From the NCBI RefSeq assembly GCF_036588685.1, contig NC_086376.1, positions 25,581,930 to 25,645,929 of the forward strand: a DNA stretch of 64,000 nt. The letters are read 5' to 3'. The stretch is from Mytilus trossulus. Lineage: Eukaryota > Mollusca > Bivalvia > Mytilida > Mytilidae. The stretch's first letter is position 1. Every line of letters starts with the position of its first letter. The notes beneath the pieces were generated by a model, which made no database searches, was not told where the DNA came from, and saw nothing but the letters and a program-made list of their open reading frames with translations. Below, in pieces: positions 33,515 through 44,695 of this stretch. The position numbers and the translations under genes are program-made.

Positions 33515-33705
33515 GTAAGAGTGAGAGGTTTAACGCTTTAAAACCAGGTTCAATCCAACACTTTCTATATTTGAAAATTCCTGTACCAAGTCAGGAATAT
33601 GACAGTTGTTGTTCATTCTTTTGATGTGTTTTGTCATTTGATTTTGCTATGTGATTAGGGACTTTCCGATTGCATTTTGCAGGGAGTTCAGTAGTTTTGT
33701 TATTT
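33515..33705 (+). repeat. dispersed repeat family C, forward copy
   Basis: GAGTGAGAGGTTTAACGCTT, TAAAACCAGGTTCAATCCAA, TTCCTGTACCAAGTCAGGAA and ATTTTGCTATGTGATTAGGG. Confidence 0.82.
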
Positions 33706-34394
33706 TCTGGTGATCGCATGAATAATAAAAAAAATATTAAATACATTTCAGTACTAAAAATAACTAGTTAATAGTTTTAGATTGGTGTTCATGAAAATTG
33801 TAACATAATTTTGTGATTTATTTCAGATTTGCACTGGGTTTTTACAAAGGATACTATGTTTTGGATAATAAAATGCAGTTTTAAAAATATGGGATTACAT
33901 GTAAAAATTAAAGACTGTTTTCATCTCTATGTATCAAAGATGTATAAAAACAATTATAGAATATTGAATAAATGGATTTTGAATTACCATGCATATTATA
34001 TATAAGAACCATGATAATTTTAACTCGCTGGTTTGTAATATAAATCACAAAAAAAACACACATGACAGTCATATGTTTTGCAGATCTGTTGTCCACAAGG
34101 CAGAAAATATAGCTATACTTGTAAATCTCAGAATTTTTCTCAACAACTATTCTAGTGATGCGTATGTTTGACATTGAATAAAAATGGATGACAGGTAAAT
34201 TTAATTTAATTTGTATTAACTTCTTGATAACGACTTTGAATATGTCATACATTTGTCACGTTTTTTGTGTTGTTGTTCCAAATATAGAAACCGAAAAACA
34301 CGCCACAATGTAAGCGTGCGCTTTGGAAACTAACGAAATGGGGTTAATATAAATACATATGACATACAAAAACATATGCCAAGACGATAATAGT
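33706..34394. other. stretch without recognised gene
   Basis: A 114-codon minus-strand frame (33908-34252) is present, but its isoleucine/asparagine-rich composition and overlap with an open plus-strand frame fit AT-rich chance sequence. Confidence 0.4.
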
Positions 34395-34760
34395 GTGTCT
34401 TTCTATGTCGTGATGTTACACTACTGTTTCAGGTAAGGGTTGGAGGTTGGTGTCTATTAAAACGTTCAAACCCGCTGCATATGTTTGCACCTGTCCTAGG
34501 TCAGTTATCTGATGTTTAGTGGTGGTCGTTTGTTGGTGTGGTTTAAAGTCTTTCCTTTTTTTTTATAGATTAAACAGTTGGTTTCCCTGTTTGAATGGTT
34601 TTCAACTAGTAAATCTTTATGCTTTTTATAGCTTGCTGTTCGGTGTGAGTCAAGGTTTTGTGTGGAAGATCGTACTTTGACATATAATTGTTTACTTTTA
34701 CAAATTGTGTCCTGGATGGAGAGTTGTGTCATTGGCACTCCTATCATATCTAATGACATG
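34395..34760 (+). repeat. dispersed repeat family E, forward copy
   Basis: TCGTGATGTTACACTACTGT, TTAAAACGTTCAAACCCGCT, TTGCACCTGTCCTAGGTCAG, CTTGCTGTTCGGTGTGAGTC and GGATGGAGAGTTGTGTCATT, collinear with 15060-15415. Confidence 0.82.
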
Positions 34761-35964
34761 TTTTTGTTAGAACTTTTCTATATGTTCTACTATTAATATT
34801 TTGAAATTGAATATTTATGAAAACTAACTTGTTAGGATGTATGGATATTTAACTAAAGTTAATCAGCTTGATGTTTGACAAACTAATCTGAATAAACTAA
34901 TAATTTCTTATATTCCTACATGGATTCCTTATATATGAAATCAAACTTTAAATGCAGGAAACAAACCGGAGTAATTTAGCGCCCTAAACTATGTTTAATA
35001 TTTTACCCTACAACATTGTTTATGTTCCGGTCCCAATATAGCCATGAATTTGGTGCTTTAATTTGTTGTTGTTGTTGTTGTTGTATGCGTACTTTAGAAC
35101 TTTTGAATTATTTAATTTTTCAAGATGCCGGAGTCATTATTTAGTTGACTATTTGTGTATGGGTTTGTGTATTGTTGAAAGCCAGAGTGTCATAGATATC
35201 ATCGCGCGTTGGTTATTTGTGGTTTATAAGTGTCTTCTTTGTTTTATATTAGAATAAACCGTATAAGCCATAATTAAATATTTTATTGTCGAAATGCGCA
35301 TCTCGTGCAGGAAAATTGATACCGCTAATGCTATGACAACAGATTATACTTTTAATTTTCTTCAATAAATTAAAATTGCTTTTCATAGATTTGAACAGAA
35401 ATCATGGTTTTCGTTTCAAAATGAAATAATTTGAAAGGTTCTAACAGTAACTACTGTAACAGGGAAAGCCCATTTTCAAAGCTTTTTTTATTAAGAATCA
35501 CAAGTCTGTAAAAATGTTGCAAATTGTATTTGATATCAGAAACACAGTTTGTCTCGTCGTACAGAAGCTGATACATGTGATCTGAAAAATAAGACATTAC
35601 TGTATAATATACATTGATAATCCTTGTACCTTTTATAACTATTTATAATATACATGGATTCAATTACAAGATTGTGTTACGGAATTTTCAAAATAGAAAA
35701 GGTAATTCAATTACAGAAATCTCAAATAATTTGTTATAATACACTTCTTTAACAAATATCACGTGTTCAATATGTTGCAGAATCAAAGAAAAGTCATAAG
35801 ATATAACAAATAAAATTAATGTTATAGTGCTCTCCTTAAACATATCTGATAGTAGTTTGCTGGTAAAAATATAAATATTATATGATTGATAATTTGCAAG
35901 TAGATGATTTAAAGAAAGCTTTAGCAACACATAATTTTTTAAAAGTCAGTCACCTTTTTTTAAT
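34761..35964. other. non-coding stretch with microsatellite and fragments
   Basis: (TTG)7 at about 35063-35083. 35282-35325 (GTCGAAATGCGCATCTCGTG, CAGGAAAATTGATACCG) is a fragment of a mussel repeat I recognise. A reverse family A end (CCTTGTACCTTTTATAACTA) is at about 35623-35642. The AT-rich frame at 35688-35930 is not convincing. Confidence 0.45.
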
Positions 35965-36017
35965 TTAATTTTCTATGAGTCCATCAAATCTATCATGCGG
36001 CTTGATCACGGAACCAA
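35965..36017 (-). CDS. candidate last exon of the VWA gene
   Basis: Acceptor TTTTTTTAG, then in matching phase GSVIKPHDRFDGLIEN and TAA (35967-35965). Supported only by phase, a pyrimidine-rich acceptor and a plausible short tail; other 3' exons are possible. Confidence 0.35.
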
Positions 36018-39000
36018 CTAAAAAAATAACATACATGTGTAGTTTATAAATAAATCCATAAATCAAATAGAGATAATATAAATTAAACTTCATTTACCAT
36101 AGGTTTTTGATTTAATCATGTTTTAGACAAAACATACCCTTAATATTGTTTTCATACATTTTGATGTAAAAATTGACAAATTTATTGTCTTTAAAGGTAA
36201 AACAAATGATATAACTTATTTTTTGACATATTTGTGTATACATCGGAAGGTATAATTTCAAACATATGGACACAATACAAGACAAGTGTACATCAGTCGT
36301 GTCATTACCTTTATCCGGCAGGCCCGACATAAAGGGGAGCAACGTACATTAAATATTTCGGATATTCTAAACTAAATGATAGACATTGTGCACGTAAAAC
36401 TTGTTTAAACCCACAGCATATTGTGTTGTACCGGTCAGGTTATCCGGACCTGGTTTAAAGGAATTCGAGCCATTGCAGTCAAAGTGTACAGTAGCATTTG
36501 GCATTTACCAAATAAATAATAGTAATCATTATATCATTTATTTTCAGATTTGTAGAACACTAGTATGGGGAAACCAGTACATGTACAAGCTGCTTAATAC
36601 CTGTGTATTTATATAAACTTTCCACAATTGTATACTCATATTTATATATGCGCTTGTCTTTGCAAGTGGCGTCTCCCATGTAAGAGTTTGTGGCTATTTG
36701 ATAAAAATGTTATGTTCGTTTGAGTTTACGAACTAGAATTTAAGATTGAATAATGTAATTAAACTTCACTAAATGTATGATTAAGTAATGTGATGTTGAC
36801 CGATTAAGAAAACGTATGAGTCTTAATTTCAAATCAAATTATTGTTGCTTTCGTACGCTGTACACGTGTCAGTTCATTATATTGCGTGATAGATGATAAT
36901 TAAGAATTAAGTTTCTTCTGACCATTTTAGAATATACCGAAACCATATAATATTTAAAAACATACCACTACAAGCAACGTCCGTAATTCGATGTTTGAAG
37001 GAAGGTTTGGATAATTTTCGAAAACGCCTCACCCGTACAGACCATCCTCTCTTAACAACTCTTTTCCGACTAGAAGATGCTATACCGTGAACTTCACTCC
37101 AGTCAACACCACTGCCTATCCCCACAGCAAATATTTTGACGCCAGTATTCTTTAAGCTCGTAGCTGCGTTCAAGGTTTGACTTTTATGCTGAGATTTCCC
37201 GTCAGTAAGGACAATGGCAATTCGTGGTACGTTATATCTATGTCCTGCAGGAAATAATTAACACTTTATTATTCAAAAAAATTGTTTTTGTGGAAAATTG
37301 CGCAAAGCAATAAAATAATAGTAATTACAAAGTGTACATTCTAACTTTTTGAGATGCATACCATTTGCAATTTAACAAGTGGTATAAACGATATTTTTTT
37401 ATTGTAAACATTGTTCTGTATTTAACAAAGTTGATTATAAAGTGCACTTGACCGGAGTGTCTGGAAAAAATATTGAGTAGGTCAAAAATTTAGAAATGGT
37501 TAAGAGCACAAAAACCAAACTGTCTGATAAAAAGTTTAAATCGTTTGAGGTCAACTCGTTAATTTATAACTTTAACACAATTACGTATATGACTTTGATA
37601 TTTTGAAATAACTTTTATTGTTTGCCAAAGTACTGACTACTACTAGGTTGAAACTTTCATCGGAATTCGTAGTCCAACAGTATAATTGGTATAAAGTAAG
37701 ATCACAAAAATACTGAACTCAGAGGAAAATCAATTAGGAAAGTTCATAATCACATGGCAAAATCAAATAACAAAACGCATCAAAAACGAATGGACAAGAA
37801 CTGTCATATTCCTGACATGGTACAGGCATTTTCAAATGTAGTACCATTAAAAAAGATATGAAAATCATATTTACCATCTCATTTTTTACCATTTCTTTTT
37901 AATTTGCGACGAAAGAAAGACAAAGGTCTATTGAATCTGTAATATATATACTTGTAAGTAAAAATATGTTTCGCGACATGTAAAGTATATACACAATATT
38001 CATTCTGTATACATCTCTTTTTTAAATGTTAACAGATATATGTATTTATAACATACCATATCCATATGAGAAGCTGTTATATCGCATATGATTCAGTCCA
38101 TGGTATGTATTTGTCAAACCTCCTTCATACTTAATTTTTTTTATGGCACGTTTAAGATAGTATCTGTTGTTATAGTCCTTCAACTTTATTGAGGTTTTGA
38201 CAGACGTTGAAAACACATCTACTCCAATTTGAGTGTTATAAGGTCCAATGTAAAAATTATCTGTAATGCTGGCAACAGTATTCAACATTGTTTGAAAATT
38301 GCTTCTGCCAACACTTCCCGACATATCTAAGAGGAAAACAATGTCTCGTTTTCCTTCACACCCTGAAAAAAAGTTTTAAAAATTGTAACGTACCCAACTA
38401 CATCAGTCCTTTTCAGGACCGATAACTCTGTCGATGTATACAATATTGTTGAAATCAGAGCAATCGTATTGTAGGTCTCTGTTGAAACAAGGATTTGTAT
38501 AGTAATTATACAAATCCTTGGTTGAAATGTAAATAATAAAATATTTTTTACAAATGTTAAACTTTATGTATATTCATTGAATGCCTGGATTTAGCTTAAC
38601 ACATTGAATTAAATTATTTTTTTAATCATATGCAATAAAATATCGTTCTTATAAAATAAAAACAAATCCATTTGAATTGAAATTTGAATCATAATATTTC
38701 TTTAAAATAATTATGGAAAAATAAAAATATTTGAATATCTTCTAAAAAATTTTAAAGACATTTTCATAAAATTCATATTTTCTTAAAGTTTATTATGATA
38801 GATACTTTTTTCTAATTTGAAACGGGAAATTTAGAGAAAGTTTATATGTACATTTATGAAAACTTTTGTATATCGCAAAATTTAAACTCTGGTAATACAC
38901 GTATACACAGGATGTTTAATGTCACCTGGTTGCTTTTGGTTTGCACGTCTACATAAAACTATATTGTTATGTAACATTACAACCCAAGTCAGAGTTCCCC

Positions 39001-41581
39001 TGTTCTGTAAAGGGATGCAATTTTAAAGGTATAGATAAAGGCAACAGTAGTATACCGCTGTTCAAAACTCATAAATCCATGGACAAAAAACAAAATCGGG
39101 GTAACAAACTAAAACCGAGGGAAACGCATAAAATATAAGAGGAGAACAACGACACAACACCGAAACGCAACACACACAGAAACGGACCAAGCAACAGACA
39201 AAACACCACGAGAATAACAAATATAACATCAAAACCAAATACATGAATTTGGAATAGACAAGTACCGTGCCACGTCTTATCTCAATATCTCAAAAATAAG
39301 AGAAAACACAAACGACTCAACATTAAAATGCAACACACACAGAAACGAACAATATTATAACAATGGCCATCTTCCTGACTTGGTACAGGACACTTTTAAA
39401 GGGGAATAAAAGTGGTGGGTTGAACCTGGTTTTATGGCATGCCAAACCTCGCACTTTAATGGCAAAGTTAAATATAACATTGAAATGACAACATAATATT
39501 ACAGGACTACAATACAAATAAAAAGGAGAACATATTAGACAAAGAAAAGCATGATTAATAGATAACAAAAAGCATCAGGTTTAAAATTCAATACGCCAAA
39601 AACGCGTCTTGTCCACACAAGACTCACCAGTGACGCCCAGATATAAAAGATCGAAAGTGAAAAAAGTACAAAGTTGTACAGCACTGAAGATCAAAAGTTG
39701 AAAAGGTTTTGCCAAATACGGCATTGTTTGTATGCCCGGGATAAGAACATTCTTATTATATAGAACAATTCATGCTATTGCAAACAGTAAATATTATCAA
39801 ATGAATATGAAAGAGATATACATAATGAAACTGAAGTATTAACTAAACTAAACCCGAATACATAACGCCCAGAAATAAAAGATCGAAAGTGAAAAAAGTA
39901 CAAAGTTCTACAGCACTGAAGATCAAAAGTTGAAAAGGTTTTGCCAAATACATATTTATATATACATATTTATATATTTATCTATATTTATATAGAATAT
40001 TTATCTATACTAATTTTCGGGCATTGGTTTTTTTTTCTCATGACATGAAAACATTTTTGTTCTAAAAGGGATGTATAAATATATTTCTAAAGAAAGTTAA
40101 AATATACAGAAAAACACCTTTACAAAAAAAGAGAAAAAAAAGATTATAATTTTATTGTAAACTATTTTCAGGTTACATTATATTCTGGATATCTGTCAAA
40201 TAAATGTTCCCGTGTCACACTTAAAATATTTTTTTTTATCAAGAAATTTTGAAATCAATCATATCGAAATATCACCAAAGAAAAGAACATAAACATCAAA
40301 GATTCTGCATGAAAATATTAATATTATCTAGGAAAGTTTTCCTGTACAAATCCTTGATTTGATGCAACATTTCCATATTATGGGATATATCATCCGCCAT
40401 TTTGAAAAATATCGAAAAATTCCATTTTTTAAATTAATATTTGACCGACTTTAACTTGGAATGAAATTGTATTAAGTAGCATTCTGCGCCAGATATATGC
40501 TTTAATATACCTAATCGATTGTAAAGTTTGTACAGACTTTCTTTATCTGTTGTACAAGTAGACATGGGTATCGGTAATTTAGCTTGGAGGCAACGGAGAA
40601 ATGACGAGAAAAGTGCATGTTTTTACAAGTTTAAAATGATCAACTTTTATCAAAAATAAAACTGTTAAGACCAACGTTGTTTGATAGAAATATGTTTGAA
40701 TATCAAGGATTGATTTACAAAACTTAGAAAACGGGTCAGGTTCATGAGAAAATTAAACGATATTGAAGCATCAATGCATTTTATAAGGGGAGGTATAATA
40801 CAAAATGGCGGCTAGAATACGTCACAAAAGTCATGTGATGTCTAATTTAGTTGGATATGAGTTCTAATAAATAAGATGAAATGTTCGGTTAATGTAAATG
40901 GCGTATACTACTTTATATAATATATTTTTTTTGTTTCCAAATTAAATATCTGACATTATTTTTGTTTGAAAATTACTCTCTTTTAAAATTTGATAAAAAA
41001 AAATGGAAGATAACCTACTTTTTGACGATGAAAGAATTTTAAAATATAATATTTTTTATATGTTTGTCTTTTAGGAAATTCATCGTCGGTGGCATGGTTT
41101 GAAAGTCTCATGTTAAATATATTTTAAATTTGTATACACTCTCGGATAAAATAAGAATATGACATATGAGAATTATACAATATAAGATAAATGCCAGAAA
41201 AATATAAACTTTTTTGTAGGAGACTGAGAAACTGGGGAAGGGCAAGGTTGTACCGAGCCCTTCCTCAGTTTTGTGCCGAATACACAAAAGTTTATATTTT
41301 TCTGACATTGACTTAATTTTGTTTTTATACTGCAACTTAAATTAATACATTGGAAGCTATTAAAATTTTAAACTTATTGTCTAATGAACCTTTGATAGTA
41401 GAAAAGGCGATCAATGATGAAATTGACATTGCAAAAAATATAGCTGTGTTTCTAATTTAGGAAATAAACACAACTATGATTGCAGAATAAAAGGTTTTAT
41501 ATTTTACTTACAATCTTTTCTAGCTTCAACTGTGATGACATTCAATAACACGAATAGTATGGCCCCTATCAACATCCTCAT
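35965..41581 (-). CDS. small secreted von Willebrand factor A (VWA) domain protein
   Basis: The model joins 41581-41512, 38362-38057, 37244-36966 and, tentatively, 36017-35965, all in phase 1 (235 residues). Exon 1 is a signal peptide, MRMLIGAILFVLLNVITVEA. Exons 2-3 form one VWA domain (about residues 24-219): CEGKRDIVFLLDMSGSVG has the DxSxS metal-site (MIDAS) core, GGLTNTYHG supplies the Thr and IVLTDGKSQ the Asp, and KIFAVGIGSGVDWSEVHGIA matches the family's fifth strand. VWA domains bind collagens and other matrix proteins; mussels use secreted VWA proteins in byssus and shell matrix. The role here is inferred, not shown. The end of the domain (about 37080-36990) is unusually basic. Additional exons in the 3.1-kb first intron cannot be excluded. 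Confidence 0.72.
36966..37244 (-). CDS. VWA gene exon 3 (second half of the VWA domain)
   Basis: Acceptor TTTCCTGCAG, donor GTAGTG before GTATGTTT. 279 bases. Begins HRYNVPRIAIVLTDGKSQHK and contains FAVGIGSGVDWSEVHGIASS. Its last third (RKRVVKRGWSVRVRRFRKLS) is very basic for a VWA domain. Frame is open to the donor and ends DVACS, with the phase-1 boundary usual for exported domain modules. Confidence 0.8.
37695..37845 (-). repeat. dispersed repeat family C, reverse copy, in VWA intron 2
   Basis: CACAAAAATACTGAACTCAG, GGAAAGTTCATAATCACATG, AACGAATGGACAAGAACTGT and ATGGTACAGGCATTTTCAAA. In the sense orientation of the VWA transcript. Confidence 0.83.
38057..38362 (-). CDS. VWA gene exon 2 (first half of the VWA domain)
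   Basis: Acceptor CTTTTTTTCAG, donor GGATATG before GTATGT. 306 bases. Carries the DMSGSVG metal-site motif and the Thr-containing GGLTNTYHGL. Confidence 0.85.
38488..38520. repeat. perfect 14-bp-arm palindrome flanked by direct GTTGAAA
   Basis: CAAGGATTTGTATA, a loop GTAAT, and TATACAAATCCTTG. GTTGAAA lies immediately on both sides (38481-38487 and 38521-38527), in direct orientation. Lies in intron 1 of the VWA gene, about 120 bp upstream of exon 2. Confidence 0.88.
39030..39190 (+). repeat. dispersed repeat family D, forward copy
   Basis: GGCAACAGTAGTATACCGCT, TTCAAAACTCATAAATCCAT, AATCGGGGTAACAAACTAAA and AAGAGGAGAACAACGACACA. Confidence 0.8.
39355..39470 (-). repeat. dispersed repeat family C, reverse fragment
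   Basis: TCCTGACTTGGTACAGGACA, GGTTGAACCTGGTTTTATGG and CAAACCTCGCACTTT. Confidence 0.7.
39570..39951 (+). repeat. diverged repeat family A with internal direct repeat
   Basis: AATACGCCAAAAACGCGTCT, ACACAAGACTCACCAGTGAC and GGTTTTGCCAAATACGGCAT are diverged family A. The segment CGCCCAGATATAAAAGATCG...TTGCCAAATA at 39634-39718 recurs with about three differences at 39866-39951, period 232. As at 29211, a full unit is followed by a partial second one. Confidence 0.8.
40020..41180. other. intronic stretch without recognised feature
   Basis: Part of the long first intron of the VWA model. AT-rich; 40800-40850 (CAAAATGGCGGCTAGAATAC) and 40395-40410 (ATCCGCCATTTTG) share an inverted CCGCCATTTTG word. 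No exon recognised. Confidence 0.35.
41187..41308. repeat. imperfect 120-bp palindrome
   Basis: Outer arms AGAAAAATATAAACTTTT and its complement AAAAGTTTATATTTTTCT; inner arms AACTGGGGAAGGGC and GCCCTTCCTCAGTT. It folds into one long hairpin and looks like a palindromic MITE. Located in intron 1 of the VWA gene. Confidence 0.78.
41512..41581 (-). CDS. VWA gene exon 1 (signal peptide)
   Basis: ATG at 41581-41579; a second in-frame ATG follows two codons later. It ends AAAGATT before GTAAGT (41511), phase 1. Hydrophobic core LIGAILFVLLNVITV with a likely cleavage after VEA. Confidence 0.7.
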
Positions 41582-41691
41582 TGTGATGCGCTGTTTTAAC
41601 TTGCTAAACAATAGAACAATGAGTTAGAATAAAACGAAGGTGTTGCTTTTTTTCAAAACAAAATGTCGTACTGATGTTTATTTTTTAATTC

Positions 41692-41769
41692 GAGCGTCAC
41701 TGATGAGTCTTATGCTGACGAAACGCGCGTCTGGCGTAAATATAAAATTTTAATCTCGGTATCTATGAT
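41692..41769 (-). repeat. repeat family A, reverse fragment
   Basis: GAGCGTCACTGATGAGTCTT, ATGCTGACGAAACGCGCGTC and TGGCGTAAATATAAAATTTT. It lies about 110 bp upstream of the VWA start codon. Confidence 0.85.
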
Positions 41770-44630
41770 GAATTCATTTGAGCGTTTGATTTTGCTATTT
41801 GACTAGGGAGTAGGGACTTTAAGAATTTTCTTATGAGAGCGGAATTGATATTTTATTTTTTTGTATGAGGAGTGGTCTTGTATTTTCACTTTTTTTCTGT
41901 GTATAGCTTAATATAATTATGAATGTAAATATTGATGAATTAGTGGAAAAATAAGGAGACACAAGTTAACATATAGAAAAGTTCATTTGTTTACTTGATT
42001 TTTGACAGGAGTTCGGTCTGAGTATTAATTAGATACAAATCAATAATTCTGTTTTAAATGAAAGAATTAAAAAAAAACCACCTGTATCTACTCACGCTAC
42101 TAACGTTGACTATTACACTACTGCAGTGACAACTTCAGCAATATGTTACAAAGTCATATATAGTTACATGTACATAAAACGTCACAAAAACAGTGTATCG
42201 AGTTTCAGGATGTTTTTTGTATGATACTTGGAAAGGCTATTCACAGGAATTATAATGACTGAAATTCTGGAATTTTTTGCGAAATTCCTCACAAGACAAT
42301 CGATCTTTTTTTCAACGATGGTCAAAATATTCTTATTCTTTACTTTTAATGAGTAATGTGTTCATTAATACTATTCCGTTAAATTATCGAATAGGAAGAG
42401 AAGACCCTTTTAAGAATACCAAATACAAATATTATTTTATTACGGGTTCTTGATGTCCAGTAGCATTTATTTTAATCATATTGAGTACGAGAACATTTAT
42501 TTGACAAGGACAAGGACGAAAACCGAAAAATTTAAACAGCTATTGGGAAATGGGGCAATATGAATATTGTAATATATTTAACTTGGCCACTAGGCAACAG
42601 GCCAATAACGGACCTCTCGGTGTCTTCGATCAGCACAGAGCATTTAGGAGTATGAGCAAGTAACTGTTCTGAGTTTAATGTGTCCGGGAAATGTCTTCTT
42701 AACGACTTTAACCTTGTGGAGTAGCTTAAAGATCCAACTGAGCGAGTCGGCCTAATACAGCAGGGTTTATATTTATATCACATTATCAATTTTCATATCA
42801 CTCATTATTTACTATATACAGGAATTTTACGCGACTGTCGTACAACTTAAAGGTTTATTCTCTCATTTTGTATTACATATGGAAATATCTGTACCAAATA
42901 AAGCAACAGTAGTATATCGCTGTTCAAGAGTCATAAATCGATTGAGAGGAAACAAATCTGGTTTACAAACGGAACAGCTGAAACACTGAAATGCACCAAA
43001 AAACAAAGGACAACAAACATATAAACGAAAGAAAAGTCAAATATATGTCTGATGTGATAGAGCTTTTCATATTGCAGTTGTTACGGAACTTTCCGTTTTG
43101 CAATTTCCTTGGGTTTCGGATTTGTTTAATTGTTTAATTTTTTTTTGTCATACTGTTTCTTGAAGATGTGAACATACTTTGGGAAATGAATGCACCAAGA
43201 TTACTTGTTCCCTATTATTTTACAAATGATTTCATAGGTTGTTTAATTTGATTTGAAATTACGTTTCCGGTCTTAAAATTTCAATCAAACACGCTATTAA
43301 CTTTTTCAATGGCATAAATGATAGCAATTACGTGATTCGAATTAGCCATTAATTGATTGTATAGTTTGCCGAAGTGAAGCCGGTACGATTATACAACCCT
43401 CCTCCGTATCTGCATCTTTTTAATGCAACGTACCTGTTTGGTTTCAATTTTTATCGATTGTGACTTTTCTTTTTAATTAGCAAGACATATAATTCACATA
43501 TAGTTTTCTTCGTATAAGATTTGAAAAGATCAGATAACCGATGTAATTATTTTAAGTGAGCTTTTTATTCAAAGCAACAAGGGCATCTGTGGTAACACTA
43601 AAAAAATCTAAAATAAAACCAATGATAAGAAAGATTCAGATCATAAATGCACCTACCAATATATAAATCGTAATTTTTTTTACATTAAACAATTTTAAGA
43701 ATTAAGGGGTAAAACAGTTATTTTGACTTAAATGGTTGATAAAAAATGATATGTTTGCAAATGTCATTATTAACATTTTAAACTATTATCGCATTAATGT
43801 TGCAAGTCACTATTTATAGTATAACCAACTTAGAAGACATAAAACGAATATATTTATTTTCATTTTATGTGAAATACTACAGTTAAGTCTGTATTTAGTT
43901 AGAAACTGAAGAGATGGGACAAAAGATAAATATCAGCTTCTCAACTGTGAACTTTCACTTTCTATTTCCAACTTCACTCCAGCGCCTACATATGTATATA
44001 TATATAATTCTCCTGATTGATATTCAATACTCTAGAGCGTGCGTTCACGCTCATGATATCATTGATATAGGATTGGTGCTTACAAGAAAGCTACCGAACC
44101 AAGAATTTCAAGTCGTGAAGTCATCACTATAGAATTTTTACCGACATCTTCACGAGTTGGTTGAATGTTCTGAGGGATCTTTATCACAGTTGACCACATA
44201 TACTTTCCAATTATCTTAACCGAAATCTCTCATTTTCACATTTATTTTTAATATCACAGAATAATACTAATCACTCAATTTGTACATACCACATATAACA
44301 TGGACGATGTGTGTATATGTACTTTTTTGTTAGTGACACTTTCCTATATTAAGACAAATTGCGTAATTCGAGCATTTTGTTTGTACCTTTTGCATTGGTT
44401 ATAATCAATAATTTTAATGCACATGATTAATAGTTCACATGACATTGCTACATACATAATAGTTATATAGCAAATTAGCGCAGAAATCAGATAAACAACT
44501 AAATTAAGATCACTTTAATATGTAATGTCTTTAACCATGAGTAGGCTATCAACGTATGCAGAAAATGTTTTAAATTTGAAGCAAATTTTACCAAGTTGTT
44601 AAAAAACTCTTTACAATTTGATTTTCTGTT
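41770..44630. other. no recognised gene; one family D copy
   Basis: A forward family D copy is at about 42895-43040 (AAAGCAACAGTAGTATATCG, AACAAATCTGGTTTACAAAC). 42560-42760 is less AT-rich than its surroundings (ACTTGGCCACTAGGCAACAG) but no exon or RNA gene could be defined there. Confidence 0.45.
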
Positions 44631-44695
44631 TTTCTGTTGTTGTTGTTGTTGGTTGTTATTGTTTTGTTGTGGGTTTTTTCGGGGGGAGGGGGGTA
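44631..44695. repeat. (TTG)n microsatellite followed by a G-rich run
   Basis: TGTTGTTGTTGTTGTTGGTT at 44635, then TTGTTGTGGG and CGGGGGGAGGGGGG. A cysteine-rich frame across it is a by-product. Confidence 0.85.

Noticed and set aside
33908..34252. 114-codon minus-strand open frame
   Set aside because: Ile/Asn/Lys-rich, overlaps an open frame on the other strand, and has no motif; chance in AT-rich DNA is the simpler explanation.
42700..42760. Minus-strand CTCGCTCAGTTGGAT resembling a tRNA A box
   Set aside because: No B box follows within about 60 bases and no stems form.
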